From Muscardinus avellanarius (Eukaryota > Chordata > Mammalia > Rodentia > Gliridae), in the NCBI GenBank assembly GCA_963383645.1, contig OY726560.1, positions 88,671,093 to 88,735,092 of the forward strand: DNA of 64,000 nucleotides, given 5' to 3'. Of this stretch, positions 11,026 through 20,155 are shown in pieces. Each line of letters starts with the position of its first letter. The first letter of the stretch is position 1. A model generated the notes under the pieces. It searched no databases. It was not told the DNA's origin and saw nothing but the letters and a program-made list of their open reading frames with translations. Made by a program: the position numbers and the translations under genes.

Positions 11026-11245
11026 AGGAGCCAGGCATGGTGGCACATATCTGTAATCCCAGTATTCTCCTGGAACAATCGGACAGCAGGTTTGAGATCA
11101 GCCTCAGCAAGGTAGAGAGGTTTTCAGTAACCTGGTGAGACTCTGTTTCAAAACAAAAAAATAAAATAAAATAAAATAGGGCGGGAATGTGGCTCAGAGG
11201 TAGGAATATATGGCTCAGAGGTTCAATCTCTAGTATCAAAAAAAG
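11026..11245 (+). mobile_element. B1-dID SINE, group A
   Basis: 'gagccaggcatggtggcacatatctgtaatcccag' is the head (cited in part), followed by an A-rich linker and a tail with a duplicated 'tggctcagaggt' motif (about 11190-11222). A fragment of another head ('gctgggcatggtata') lies at 10994. Confidence 0.9.
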
Positions 11246-11486
11246 GGGGAAATAACTTTTTATGGCTAATGTACTGGCGAAAAGTTTGAGATAGAATAAA
11301 TTTATAATTATTTATATTTTTTGTAGCTATAATGTTTACAATGTAGGTTCTCTTGAGCAAAAATGTACCTCAAGGACTGCTTTTAACCCTTGGGCCAAAA
11401 AGAACTCAGATGCTTAATCATTAGACTATTCTGCATACTAGAAATATGGAATTAGACAAATGGGGACTTTGGAATCAGTTTATTTT
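11246..11486. other. No feature recognised
   Basis: Short AT-rich unique interval between two SINEs. Confidence 0.3.
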
Positions 11487-11652
11487 TAGCCGAGCATGGT
11501 GGCATACGTGTATAATCCCAGAATTTAGGAGACTGAAACAGGAGGATCAAGACCAGTCTCAGCACCTTAGTGAGGCCCTATTACAAAATAACTAACAAAA
11601 GAGGGCTGGGGGTGTAGCTCAGAAATAGAATGAGCCTGGGCTCCACATACAG
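11487..11652 (+). mobile_element. B1-dID SINE, group A
   Basis: 'agccgagcatggtggcatac', 'caggaggatcaagacc', tail 'gggggtgtagctcagaaatag' ending 'gggctccacataca'. Its end passes directly into a GGAA array. Confidence 0.9.
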
Positions 11653-11710
11653 GAAGGAAGGAAGGAAGGAAGGAAGGAAGGAAGGAAGGAAGGAAGGAAG
11701 GGAGGGAGGG
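11651..11710 (+). repeat. (GGAA)n microsatellite
   Basis: About 13 GGAA units followed by GGGA units, adjoining the SINE tail. Such arrays can bind ETS-family factors; no promoter context is visible here. Confidence 0.97.
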
Positions 11711-12093
11711 TATCCCAAAGCTCAAAACATAAAATACAGATAAAAAGATCAGGTAAGAAGGAACGAAGGTGAGGAGGACAGGGAGAGTGCCATCTGATTT
11801 GGAAGGTTCAGTGTTCAATAGGAAAGTCGTAGATCAACTTGCACTCCATTGATTTACTAATTAGATACAAGGAAGTTAAGTGATTTGTTCAGTGGCAGAT
11901 AGCTCCACTTGAAACCTGATCAGTTAGTTTTCTCTGTTCATTTAATAAATATAAGACTGCTGAGTTTGTGCCTTACTCTTTCTTAGAATACTAAGGTCGT
12001 AGGACCCATCCATAGAAACAAGAAGGTCTCCTGCAGCTTACTTGTAGTGTAGGACAAATCAGATTATAGGTTCCAGTTGAGCCTCTGGAACTG
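11711..12093. other. Unique sequence with a possible MIR scrap
   Basis: About 11860-11930 resembles an antisense MIR ('gaagttaagtgatttgttc' then 'agtggcagatag'). The rest shows nothing identifiable. Confidence 0.35.
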
Positions 12094-12201
12094 AGCAAGT
12101 TCACCAATTTAGCAAGTCTCAGATTCAAAACGAAAAAATATGAAGGGCTGGGGATGTAACTCAGGTAGAACACTGCTGTGTTCAGGCCCCGGCACCCAAA
12201 A
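12094..12201 (+). mobile_element. B1-dID SINE, 3' part only
   Basis: Linker 'tctcagattcaaaacg' and tail 'ggctggggatgtaactcagg' to 'ttcaggccccggcaccc'. The head is missing or too diverged. Confidence 0.75.
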
Positions 12202-12205
12202 AAAC

Positions 12206-12334
12206 AGGAGGAGGAGGAGGAGGAGGAGGAGGAGGAGGAGGAGGAGGAGGAGGAGGAGGAGGAGGAGAAGGAGGAGGAGGAGGTGGAGGAGGAGGAGGAG
12301 GAGGAGGAGGAGGAGGAGGAGGAGGAGGAGGAGG
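12206..12334 (+). repeat. (AGG)n trinucleotide array
   Basis: About 129 bp of almost pure AGG with two interruptions ('gag aag' near 12266 and 'ggtgg' near 12282). It begins at the tail of the preceding SINE. The apparent poly-Arg, poly-Glu and poly-Leu frames over it are artefacts of the repeat. Confidence 0.97.
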
Positions 12335-12917
12335 AAGCTGTCCAGTGGTTTAGAGATCACAAAAATCATAAAAAAGTTCAAGTTCTAACACACTGGGGTA
12401 ACATGTTAGCCCAAGTTCTATCTCGTTTATGAACACAACATTTTACTTTTCTCTGTGAAGTGAGAAGCGTCATATCTGTTCAGGATTAAGGAAGATCTGG
12501 TCCCTAGTAATTATTTCAGCTTTCCACCACTCCACTTTCTACCATCTCACTCTCCTGCATTCTATTTCTCACTAATACTGAATTGATCTAATTTCTAAAG
12601 ATATTCCAAACCTTGAAAAAGCTGTGGTTCTCTCAGCCTGAAATGATTCTCTTATATGTTCCTGTTTTTAAAAATAAAATCTTAAATAAATTGCTGCTTC
12701 CCATCTGAAAGGGTCACTGGAAGATGTCTGAGGAGAATTCCTGGAGAGGACTCCTCAGTTCAGAGCAAATGGGATCCTGGGTATATGTGATGGGGAGAAG
12801 AACCGCAGCGTGCACCAGCCAGAGACAGGTTTCTTTAGGAAAGCAGATGTGCATTTAAGGAAGAAAGTGGTCTGTGTTGAGAGTGAGAGAGCCTTTGGGG
12901 TCTCTGGCTCTCCTTTT
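12335..12917. other. No feature recognised
   Basis: Unique DNA. A stop-poor frame on each strand at 12755-13025 runs partly into the next SINE and is not a gene. Confidence 0.35.
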
Positions 12918-12933
12918 AAAGGAAACTTGGTGA

Positions 12934-13132
12934 GCCGGGCGTGGTGGCGCACGCTTGTAATCCCCGCGCTTGGGAGGCGGAGGCAGGAGGATCACACAGG
13001 TTTGAAGTCAGCTGCGCTGGCTTAAGAGACCCTGTTTCCAAAAACAAAAAAGTATAAAATAGGTCTGGGAGTGTAGCCCGGAGGTAGAAGGGCTTCCAGG
13101 AACCCCAGTACCACCAAAAAATAAAAAAAAAT
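12934..13132 (+). mobile_element. B1-dID SINE, group C (young)
   Basis: 'gccgggcgtggtggcgcacgc', 'ccccgcgcttgggaggcgg', 'tggcttaagagaccctg', tail 'gtgtagcccggaggtagaagg' then 'cttccaggaaccccagtacc'. A perfect 16-bp TSD (12918-12933 = 13133-13148, starting 'aaaggaaacttgg') shows an undisturbed, recent insertion. Confidence 0.97.
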
Positions 13133-13148
13133 AAAGGAAACTTGGTGA

Positions 13149-13600
13149 GAGGTGGGTGTGGGAAGGTGTGCGGGGCTGACATCAGTCTGGTGATCACAAG
13201 ATGGCTTATGCTGGTCTGGTCCTTCTCAGTATCTTTAGGCTGATGTAGTCAGTTATCTGATCAATAGATAAACTGTTATCTGATCAATAGAAAAAGTTAT
13301 CTGATCAATAGATAAACACTGGAAAATACTTTGGGTTATAAGTTTATTAATTACATAAGCCAATTAACAGTACACATGGTAATTTTCTTGAGTGAATTTA
13401 TAGTAAGTCTTAAGATTTGCAAATTTTCCAGAAGTTTGGGAGTAAGTGGCCTGGGGAAAGAATTAACTTGTGGAATGGCAGGCTTGGAGAGCCATGTGGG
13501 ACTTCAGATTAAAAAATCTATTTTCTTGTCCTTCCTCTTGTCTTCTTTCTGCCTATGAAGTTATTATTTTTTTTTCTGTCCCCTAAACTTTCTTTTATTC
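13149..13600. other. Unique sequence with a short tandem repeat
   Basis: No gene recognised. Contains the three-copy repeat at 13251-13317. Confidence 0.35.
13251..13317 (+). repeat. Three-copy ~21-22-bp tandem repeat
   Basis: 'gttatctgatcaatag' occurs three times, each followed by A-rich spacers ('ataaact', 'aaaaa', 'ataaaca'). Each unit holds 'ttatct' and TGATCA motifs, so factor-binding clusters are possible but unproven. Confidence 0.9.
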
Positions 13601-13780
13601 TGTTTCTTGTGTGTGGTACTGGGGACTGAGCCCCTGGGTGTTCTACCTGTGAGCTACCCCCAACCCTTTCCGTTTTGAAGCAGAGTCTCCTTAAAGTACT
13701 CTGCCCTGGCCTTGAATCCGCCCTCCCCCTGCCTGCTCCCTGCCTCCTGGATCATGAGTGCATTGGCCAGGCCCCAGCTT
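13601..13780 (-). mobile_element. B1-dID SINE, diverged
   Basis: Antisense: 'ggtactggggactgagcccc', 'ctacctgtgagctaccccc', then a decayed head through 'gccaggcccc'. The middle has lost most similarity. Confidence 0.8.
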
Positions 13781-14161
13781 TTCTTTCATATAGGGGGGTG
13801 GTTTTGTTTTGCTTCATTTTGAAACCATTAAAGGTGTTACCTTAAAATGCTCTTTAACCTTTTAAAATATTGTTTCGTCTCATGTACTGCACTGAATCAC
13901 TCATAATTGCCTATTATGTTCTTCCCCCATTTGACAGTGAGTTCTGAGGGGCCAGACTGCATCTGATTCCCAGTCGGAGCCCAGCCCTGCCCATGGAGAC
14001 AGAGGCAGAGGGCCCTGTCTGGATTGGGCTTTATGGAAAAGTTTTTAATAATTTGTGAATAAATGTAGGTTAATTCATTTCTTACATCTCTTCCTTCCTT
14101 CTCAGTCTAAAAGTATTTTCAACACCTTTGCCCTACCTCCAGAGTGTGTGGATAACTACAA
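13781..14161. other. No feature recognised
   Basis: Unique AT-rich DNA with a GC-richer patch at 13940-14015. Confidence 0.3.
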
Positions 14162-14174
14162 ATTGCACAAAGAT

Positions 14175-14350
14175 TGCCGATCATGGTGGCGCACACTTGT
14201 AATCCCTGCGCTTGGGAGGCGGAGACAGGAGGATCGCGCAGGTTCGAAGCTTAAGAGACCCTGTTTCAAAAATATAAAAAAATAGGTCTGGGAGTGTAGC
14301 CTGGAGGTAAAAGGGCTTCCAGGAACCCCGGTACAACAAAAATAATAATA
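14175..14350 (+). mobile_element. B1-dID SINE, group C
   Basis: Carries 'cgcttgggaggcggagacagg', intact B box 'ggttcgaagc' and tail 'agcctggaggtaaaagggc'. It lacks about 15 bp ('cagccgcgctgg') between B box and 'cttaagagacc'. TSD 14162-14174 and 14351-14363, 12 of 13 matching. Confidence 0.95.
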
Positions 14351-14571
14351 ATTGAGCAAAGATAGACTATGAACTTCAAGGATACTTTTAATGGAACTCT
14401 GAGGACTTTTAAAAGTAACTCTGAGGACTGACTGGGCTGATGTTCTGGGAGACCTGTTATGCAGCCATCAGGGCTTTAGGTGTCTTTTGCCATAGAAGTG
14501 TGTGAGAAATGTGTGCATGATTTGTTTTACTGTATTTTATTATATCTAATATTATAGTAAATGTTTCAAAA

Positions 14572-14775
14572 GAAGATGGTGCACACTTGTAATCCCAGTA
14601 CTTGGGAGGCTGAGACAAGAGAATCTCAGGTTTACGGCCAGCCTCAGCAATTTGTGAGGCCCTCCACAACTTGGTGAGACTCTTTTTCAAAATAATGAAT
14701 AAAACAGGGCTGGGGGTGTAGCTCAGAGGTAAAATGCCCCTGGGTTCGATCCCCAGTACCACACACACAAAAAAA
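14572..14775 (+). mobile_element. B1-dID SINE, group A
   Basis: Head begins at 'gatggtgcacacttgtaatc'. The tail 'ggctgggggtgtagctcagagg' with 'gggttcgatccccagtacc' is close to the functional tRNA-like A and B boxes, so this is one of the best-preserved group A tails here. Confidence 0.93.
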
Positions 14776-14942
14776 CTAATGATGTCTTTCAATTTATGCT
14801 TTGATATAAGGACAGCTGATGTTCAGTTAGGGACAAGTTTACCTCACTAATTAGAAGTGTAGGAGTCATCAGAAAGAAAGAGAATATTAAAATACTCATT
14901 CAGGATTGAAAATGCAAATCAAAGTATGTCTGGGATTTTTTG

Positions 14943-14990
14943 CATGTATGTATGTATATATGTATGTATGTATTTATTTATTTATTTATT
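14943..14990 (+). repeat. (TATG)n/(TTTA)n microsatellite
   Basis: ATGT and TTTA tetramers adjoining the poly(T) end of the next antisense SINE. Confidence 0.9.
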
Positions 14991-15180
14991 GTGGCACTGG
15001 GGATTGAACCCAGGGACATTCCGCCTCCAAATTACATCCCCAACCCTCATTATTTTTCACTTTGAAGCAGGAGCTCACTGGGTTACTGAGATTCTCAGTA
15101 TGTTGTAGAGGCTGTTCTCAAACTTGTGATGGTCTTGTCTCAGCCTCCCAGGTATTGAGATTACACCACTAGGCCTGGCC
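14988..15180 (-). mobile_element. B1-dID SINE, group A
   Basis: Antisense: 'ggcactggggattgaaccc', 'aattacatccccaaccc', 'ctcagcctcccaggtattg', ending in 'aggcctggcc'. Confidence 0.9.
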
Positions 15181-15727
15181 TTGGTATTTTACTTGAAGAA
15201 GTAAATAGTCTGAACCACAAGCTAGAGAGATAGATTTTATTTTGGCGAAGCACATCCTTCTGCCATCATGTCTTTAATGAGTGGATCTAAGTGCTTGTGT
15301 TCCTAGAGAATGAGGTCCTGTAGCTGTGACGAGCACAGCAGCTTACCTGGGTCTGTTGCAAGCACTAGGCTAAGGTGCTAGGCCGCAGCCTGCTAATTGC
15401 TTTGGCTGTTGTCTTGATGTCATTGAACGGGCCCCGACTACCCTGGCAGGGGCAGCTCTGCAGCCCTCTGAGGACCCTGGTCAGTGTCTCATTTCCCTCT
15501 GGTTTAGCTGATGAAAAGTCCGCTCCTCCTGGAAGTAATCTGAAACCAGTTTTTCCACTGGCCCTTGTATGGTAAAAATGATTTTTAAATACACATTTCC
15601 AATTAATAGGTTCTCAATGAGATGCCTAGAAACAGAAGGAGTTTTTGGTTCACTATCTCCTGAGACTCAGGTGTAGCGATGCATGAGAAGAGAGGTAGTT
15701 AAATTGTATTGTCCTTAGCATGTTTGG
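15181..15727. other. No gene recognised
   Basis: Unique sequence. The 66-codon frame at 15375-15575 lacks splice or start context and matches nothing I know. Confidence 0.35.
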
Positions 15728-15815
15728 TCTACAACAGGGCTGGGCAAACCTTCTCAGCAGAGGTTAGATAGTAAGAACTTGAGGTTTATGAGCTAAACTG
15801 AAGATAAGACGTATC
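15728..15815. mobile_element. hAT-Charlie-like fragment
   Basis: 'gggctgggcaaaccttctcag' and 'gttagatagtaagaacttgagg' resemble the end of a common mammalian Charlie-type element. Short and diverged. Confidence 0.45.
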
Positions 15816-15821
15816 TTTGTG

Positions 15822-16004
15822 TATATGTGGGGGGGGTATTGGGGATTGAACCCAGTTCAGGTCTATCTTTGAGCTATACTCTCAGCCCCCACCCTTTTTT
15901 TTAAAGCAGGGTCATAATATGTTGCTGAGGCTGGCCTAGAACCTGTGGGCCTCCTGTATCTACCTCCTAGGTACTGAAATTACAGACATGCACCACCCAG
16001 CAAG
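15822..16004 (-). mobile_element. B1-dID SINE, group A
   Basis: Antisense: 'ggtattggggattgaaccc', 'gctatactctcagccccc', 'gttgctgaggctggcctag', 'acagacatgcaccaccc'. Confidence 0.92.
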
Positions 16005-16319
16005 ATGTATCTTCTGTTGGCTGGCTCTGGCTGAAGCCTCCAGCCTCCACTGATCATCACCCTGGCTCTCATTCACAAGTCCTGTCCCGCCCTTTAGTCT
16101 CCTCCATTTTTCCTATCTGGTGAGAAATAATCCCATTATAGTCAGTGGGAGCTGCTCTAGTGCTTCCTAACCAGTAGAATTCCTGCCCAGTCTAGGAGAT
16201 AGAAGAAAGAAGAGAGACAAATGCCTATGATCCTACCTTTAGTAGCAGTGTGTCTTGGTTTTGGTATTTTGGTTGGTTATTTTATTTGGGGAGGGGGAGA
16301 AATTTTAAGAGTTCTTTCT
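16005..16319. other. No feature recognised
   Basis: About 300 bp of unique sequence. Confidence 0.3.
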
Positions 16320-16480
16320 AGCCAGGTGTGGTGGCACATACCTATAATCCTAGTACTTGGGAGGCTGAGACAGGAGCATTGCAGTTTTGAGGGCAGCCTC
16401 AGTAATCTAGCAAGACCCTGTTTAAAAAAAAAATAGAATTTACATCAAAGATAAAACACCCCTGGGTTCAATCCCTAGCA

Positions 16481-16484
<4 letters not shown>
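16320..16484 (+). mobile_element. B1-dID SINE, group A
   Basis: 'agccaggtgtggtggcacatac' to 'gggttcaatccctagcacc'. About 20 bp of the dID A-box region is missing ('ggctggggatgtagctcag' absent). Its 'accacac' end starts the adjoining CA array. Confidence 0.92.

Positions 16485-16569
<85 letters not shown>
16483..16569 (+). repeat. (CA)n(GA)n compound microsatellite
   Basis: About 46 bp of CA followed by about 40 bp of GA, starting from the SINE terminus. Confidence 0.98.
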
Positions 16570-16572
<3 letters not shown>

Positions 16573-17324
16573 TTTTTAAGTCCCAATAATTGATAATTGT
16601 CATAGGAGGGAAAACACTTTTGGGAATCAACTGTGTAATTAGTAACTACCCTATCACTTTTTCTATTGGTGTATCAGTTGTTAAAATATCATTGGTATGG
16701 GTTCCTTATCCAAAAGCCGTTTTGTAAAGAAAAGGAAATTTAGACATATTTTCAAGTATTTTGCTGAGAACATATTTCCACTATAAGTTTTTTGAAATCC
16801 CCCTCCATGCGCTACTTGCTATCCATGAAATACTGGACTTGATCCTATTTTAATGCCAGACGTAGAGTAGCTTGGCTAACTGTTGTGGAACCTATGAAAT
16901 AATAAAAGTCCCCATTCCTCCGCATCCTGACTATTCTTTTCCTCAAATTAGTGGCTCTGCCTACATGGGGAGGCATTCAGCTGGAAGGGCAGGAGGCTAA
17001 ACATTCATCTGGACAACACATGTCTGAAGTAACAGATGGAATATTTCATAGCATGTGTCAGGAATGAGGACGCCTTTCTAGCTCCCTGGCCATTATTTTC
17101 TGATCCCTGCTGTAGCCCTACCTGGGAATGGCCATGCCCCAGGATATTTGTGGGTCACATAAACCAAACCTGCCCTTGAAGTGCTTCAGAATAAAATCCA
17201 GCAGCTTAAGAAAAGAAAGGTGTGGAGCCTGCAGAAAGAGAGCCTCCACTCAGAGCCTGCTGCCCAAGAAAAGTGGCTGCCGCCACCATCGTCATCATCG
17301 TTGTCGTTATTGCAGAGATGCATT
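16570..17324. other. No gene recognised
   Basis: Unique sequence. The frame at 17128-17370 includes a CATCGTCATCATCG-type patch (17288-17303) and is not a recognisable protein. Confidence 0.35.
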
Positions 17325-17407
17325 TCATAAACAAATACCAGCCCTTATTCTAAGCATTTTACATGTATAGACTCACATTGGTACTAAAATCCACCCTGTA
17401 AATAGGT
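17325..17407 (-). mobile_element. Possible MIR fragment
   Basis: 'attctaagcattttacatgt' followed by 'atagactcaca' resembles an antisense MIR 3' part. Weak. Confidence 0.4.
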
Positions 17408-17471
17408 CTTCTCTTTCCTCCTCTCCCTCCTCCCCTCTTCCTCTACCTCTTCCTCCTCCTCCTTCTTTTCT
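17408..17471 (+). repeat. Pyrimidine-rich (CTC/CTT) tract
   Basis: Irregular CTTCC and TCC units, placed at the poly(T) end of the following antisense SINE. Confidence 0.88.
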
Positions 17472-17472
17472 G

Positions 17473-17640
17473 ATACCGGGAATCAGATCCAGGGATGCTC
17501 TACCTCAAACCCCCAGCCCTATTTTATTTTGATTTTGAAACAGAGTCTCAGGACATGGTTGACAGCCACATTAAGTTTCTGAGGCTGGCTGTGAACCCAC
17601 GATCCTCCCAAATCCTGGAGGGCATTTCTGCACCCACTGG
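17473..17640 (-). mobile_element. B1-dID SINE, diverged
   Basis: Antisense: 'gataccgggaatcagatcc', 'ctctacctcaaacccccag', 'gaaacagagtctcaggaca', decayed head ending near 'gcacccactgg'. Confidence 0.82.
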
Positions 17641-17740
17641 CAATCAAGAATTTTACTCTATTTGTAGCAGTATAGCTGACCCTCAAAAGTATTACAGGCA
17701 GACTAGAGATTGTTTAATTTCATTTATATAAGATGTTCAG
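17641..17740 (+). mobile_element. Old L1M 3' fragment, left part
   Basis: 'ctgaccctcaaaagtattac', 'agactagagattgtttaatt' and 'catttatataagatgttcag' match the classic L1M 3' sequence and parallel 28340-28445 in this window. It is the target into which the 17741-20538 element inserted. The right part resumes at 20549. Confidence 0.75.
17731..17740. repeat. TSD of the ORF1-only element, left copy
   Basis: 'agatgttcag' recurs at 20539-20548, directly after the poly(A). The 10-bp match can be extended by one A. Confidence 0.93.
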
Positions 17741-18527
17741 CCGGGAAGATGGCGACCGAGAAAAGCGGGGCTTAAGAGCCCCGCTAGCAACCAATCTCCA
17801 TTACCAAAAAATCAGCGCCTTTCATAGCCAGAAAACACCATCACCAGAGAAATAAAAAAATCACCAGGCTCCAGAGAGAAAGCAGACTGAGAACTGAGCT
17901 CAGAGCCACAGAGGAGATACACCGGCCTCACGCCCGAGGACGTGGCAGCAGCACCATACTGCCGGCGGCAGCGGCGACTTCACCGGACGGCTACAGCAAG
18001 CCGAGGTTAGCCGCTGTGGAACAGCCAGGCGAGATTTTTCAGTGCAGGGAACATCTAAAGCTCCCAGTGGCTGAGCTCAGCACACGCTGCAGGCACTCAG
18101 AGTGGAACTCAAAAACAAGAAGAAATAAGCCAGCCTCACGGCCGAGGGCATAGCAGCGGCGCCATATTGCCACCGGCAGCAGCAGCAGAGAATTCACCGA
18201 ATCCAGTACAGCTACATCTGTGTACTCAAGAACAGTGAGTCAAATTGCGGGCCACAGAGGAGAAATCCCAGTACTGTACTCCCTGGGACTTGACCCAGTG
18301 GGGGAGGGGCGGTGGCAGAGATATCACACCATAGGAGAACGTGCAACCTGGCACCCCCCACAGTCTAAAGCAGCCTCTATCAACTCTCTGGGTTGGAGAC
18401 TCTGTGATACAACCCAGTAAAGGAGTAGTGGGGTCTGAGATACTACTGACTCGAGATCCAGAACACCTTAAGTGAAGTCATAGTGACCCAAGGGAAGAAC
18501 CCAGAGAAGGCACAAACTTCCAAAATC
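17741..18527 (+). promoter_or_regulatory. L1-type 5' UTR / internal promoter
   Basis: 787 bp, far richer in GC and CpG than its flanks. Starts 'ccgggaagatggcgaccgag'. The 'aagatggcg' at 17746-17754 is a YY1-type site, as found at the start of active L1s. Two related GC-rich blocks (about 17915-17990 and 18122-18215, sharing 'gcctcacg', 'ccgagg', 'catatt/catact' and 'ttcaccg') lie about 207 bp apart, hinting at diverged tandem monomers. Promoter activity is inferred from family, not shown. Confidence 0.75.
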
Positions 18528-19445
18528 ATGGGAAATAGGAATAATACTGGAGCAATGAGTGCCCACAACCCCACAACATCAGAACCGGATAAAACTGAAA
18601 ATCAGAGATTTCTAGAAGATCAAATCAGGAAAATAACTGTAGAAATAATAGAGGTGCTTCGAAAAGAACTCAGAGAGAGCCAAAAAGAGATAAAGGATGC
18701 AATTAATGAAGTAAAGGCCTCAATTCAAAGCACAAACAACCGATTAGACCACATGGAGAACAGAATCTCGCTCTTAGAAAATGATCATTCCAAAAATGAA
18801 TGCATAGTTTCTAATATAGAAAAAAATATCCGACAGCAGGATTCTGACATTGAAGAAATATGGGCCCATTTTAAGAGAGCTAACCTAAGAATAATTGGAA
18901 TAGAGGAGGGAAAAGAAAGTGAAACCAAAGGGATCAACAATCTCTTCAAGGAAGTAATAGCAGAAAATTTTCCAGACATAGAGCAAGAGGTCGATACACA
19001 GGTCCAGGAAACTTATAGAACTCCCTTTAGACAAGATCGGAGAAGAGGATCCCCACGCTACATAATTGTCAAAATGACCAATGTGGAAGCCAAGCAGAGA
19101 ATCTTAAAGGCAACAAAAACAAAGGGCCAACTGACATTCAGAGGCAAACCAATTAGAATCACTCCAGACTTCCCAAACCAAGTCATGAGAGCCAGAAGGG
19201 CTTGGAGTAACATATTCCAAACTCTGAAAGAAAACAACTTCCAGCCAAAAATTTCCTACCCAGCAAAACTTTCTATCAAATTAGATGGAGAAATAAGAAG
19301 CTTCCATGACAAACAGAAACTGAAGGAATTTATGTCTTCAAAACCAGCACTAGAGAAAATACTCAAAGAGATTAACTACAAAGAAGAAATAGGTAACACA
19401 CACCAGAACCAGAGAAACAAGATTTTCTATCCAACAGACAACTAA
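18528..19445 (+). CDS. L1 ORF1: L1 ORF1 protein (RNA-binding chaperone), intact
   Basis: 305 codons from ATG 18528, which has a strong initiation context (A at -3, G at +4), to TAA. The frame is open 15 codons further up to a GTG at 18483, but GTG is not a likely start here. The product should be the trimeric L1 RNA chaperone of the cytoplasmic RNP. Residues about 28-110 are heptad-rich and acidic/basic (coiled coil). Residues about 116-213 match the RRM, with 'ANLRIIGIEE' and 'RRGSPRYIIVK'. Residues about 214-285 match the C-terminal domain, with 'RARRAW', 'FQPKISYPAKLS' and 'KPALEKILKE'. Human ORF1p is 338 residues, so this is near full length. No stop or frameshift is seen. No ORF2 follows. 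Expression cannot be judged from sequence. Confidence 0.95.
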   Translation: MGNRNNTGAMSAHNPTTSEPDKTENQRFLEDQIRKITVEIIEVLRKELRESQKEIKDAINEVKASIQSTNNRLDHMENRISLLENDHSKNECIVSNIEKNIRQQDSDIEEIWAHFKRANLRIIGIEEGKESETKGINNLFKEVIAENFPDIEQEVDTQVQETYRTPFRQDRRRGSPRYIIVKMTNVEAKQRILKATKTKGQLTFRGKPIRITPDFPNQVMRARRAWSNIFQTLKENNFQPKISYPAKLSIKLDGEIRSFHDKQKLKEFMSSKPALEKILKEINYKEEIGNTHQNQRNKIFYPTDN

Positions 19446-19489
19446 GATTGGTTATCTGTGGAGATTCATTATTTATGTTAGTCTTTCAC

Positions 19490-20155
19490 CTGTCTCTAAA
19501 TTGTATTGTTTGCTTTTATTGTGGTTAATTTTTAGGATTTCTAGTTGGAATATTAATATACCTTCAGATATAGCATTTGGAAATATTTTATCCTATTCTA
19601 TCAGTAACTTTTAACTCTGTTTACATTGTCTTTGGATGTACAATATTTTTTTTTATTTTTTAGGGAGTTTGTATACTCTTCTATTGCCTGTGCCATTGAA
19701 ATCATATCCAAGAAATCACTGCCAATTTCAATGTTGTGAGGTTTTATGACCCAGATTTTCTTCTAAAAGTTTATAGTCTTAAGATTTATATTTAGGTCTT
19801 TTATCTATTTTGAGTTAATATTTGTATATGGGATTAGGTAAGGGTCCAATTTTATTCTTTTCCATGTAATTATTATTTTTCAACAATATTTAGTTAAAAG
19901 ATTATTATTTCCACAACCAAATGTTCATGGAAACCTTGTCAAAAATAACTTGACAATATAGGGAAGAATTTAGCTCTAGGCTTTTATTTAACTCCAATGG
20001 TTTATATATCTGCCTTTAGAATAGTACTACACTGTTTCAATTATTGTAGCTTTATATGGTTTGAAATCAGAAAATATATATCTTCTAGCTTTGTTCTTTT
20101 TCAAGATCATTTTGGGTATCTAGAGTCCATATTTCATATTAGGATAGATTTTTTT
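19490..20155 (-). pseudogene. Antisense old L1 ORF2 segment inside the element
   Basis: Reads as reverse-oriented L1 ORF2 sequence: 'gccattgaaatcatatccaa', 'tattttgagttaatatttgt', 'gtaagggtccaattttattc', 'aatggtttatatatctgcc' and 'attattgtagctttatatgg'. The antisense L1 at about 4390-5000 shows the same order. It is diverged and has no useful frame. It occupies the position where a sense ORF2 should start, so the host element has no reverse transcriptase. Confidence 0.85.

Noticed and set aside
12109..12432. Long poly-Leu, poly-Arg and poly-Glu open frames
   Set aside because: They are simply the six readings of the AGG trinucleotide array; no start or splice context.
14700..14760. tRNA gene (A and B box match)
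   Set aside because: It is the dID tail of a SINE: the anticodon arm is missing and it cannot fold as a tRNA.
16483..16569. CRISPR-like or satellite array
   Set aside because: Dinucleotide repeats without unique spacers, in a mammalian genome.
18483..18527. N-terminal extension of ORF1 from GTG 18483
   Set aside because: GTG is not a usual start in mammals; ATG 18528 has a strong context and gives a normal L1 ORF1 length.
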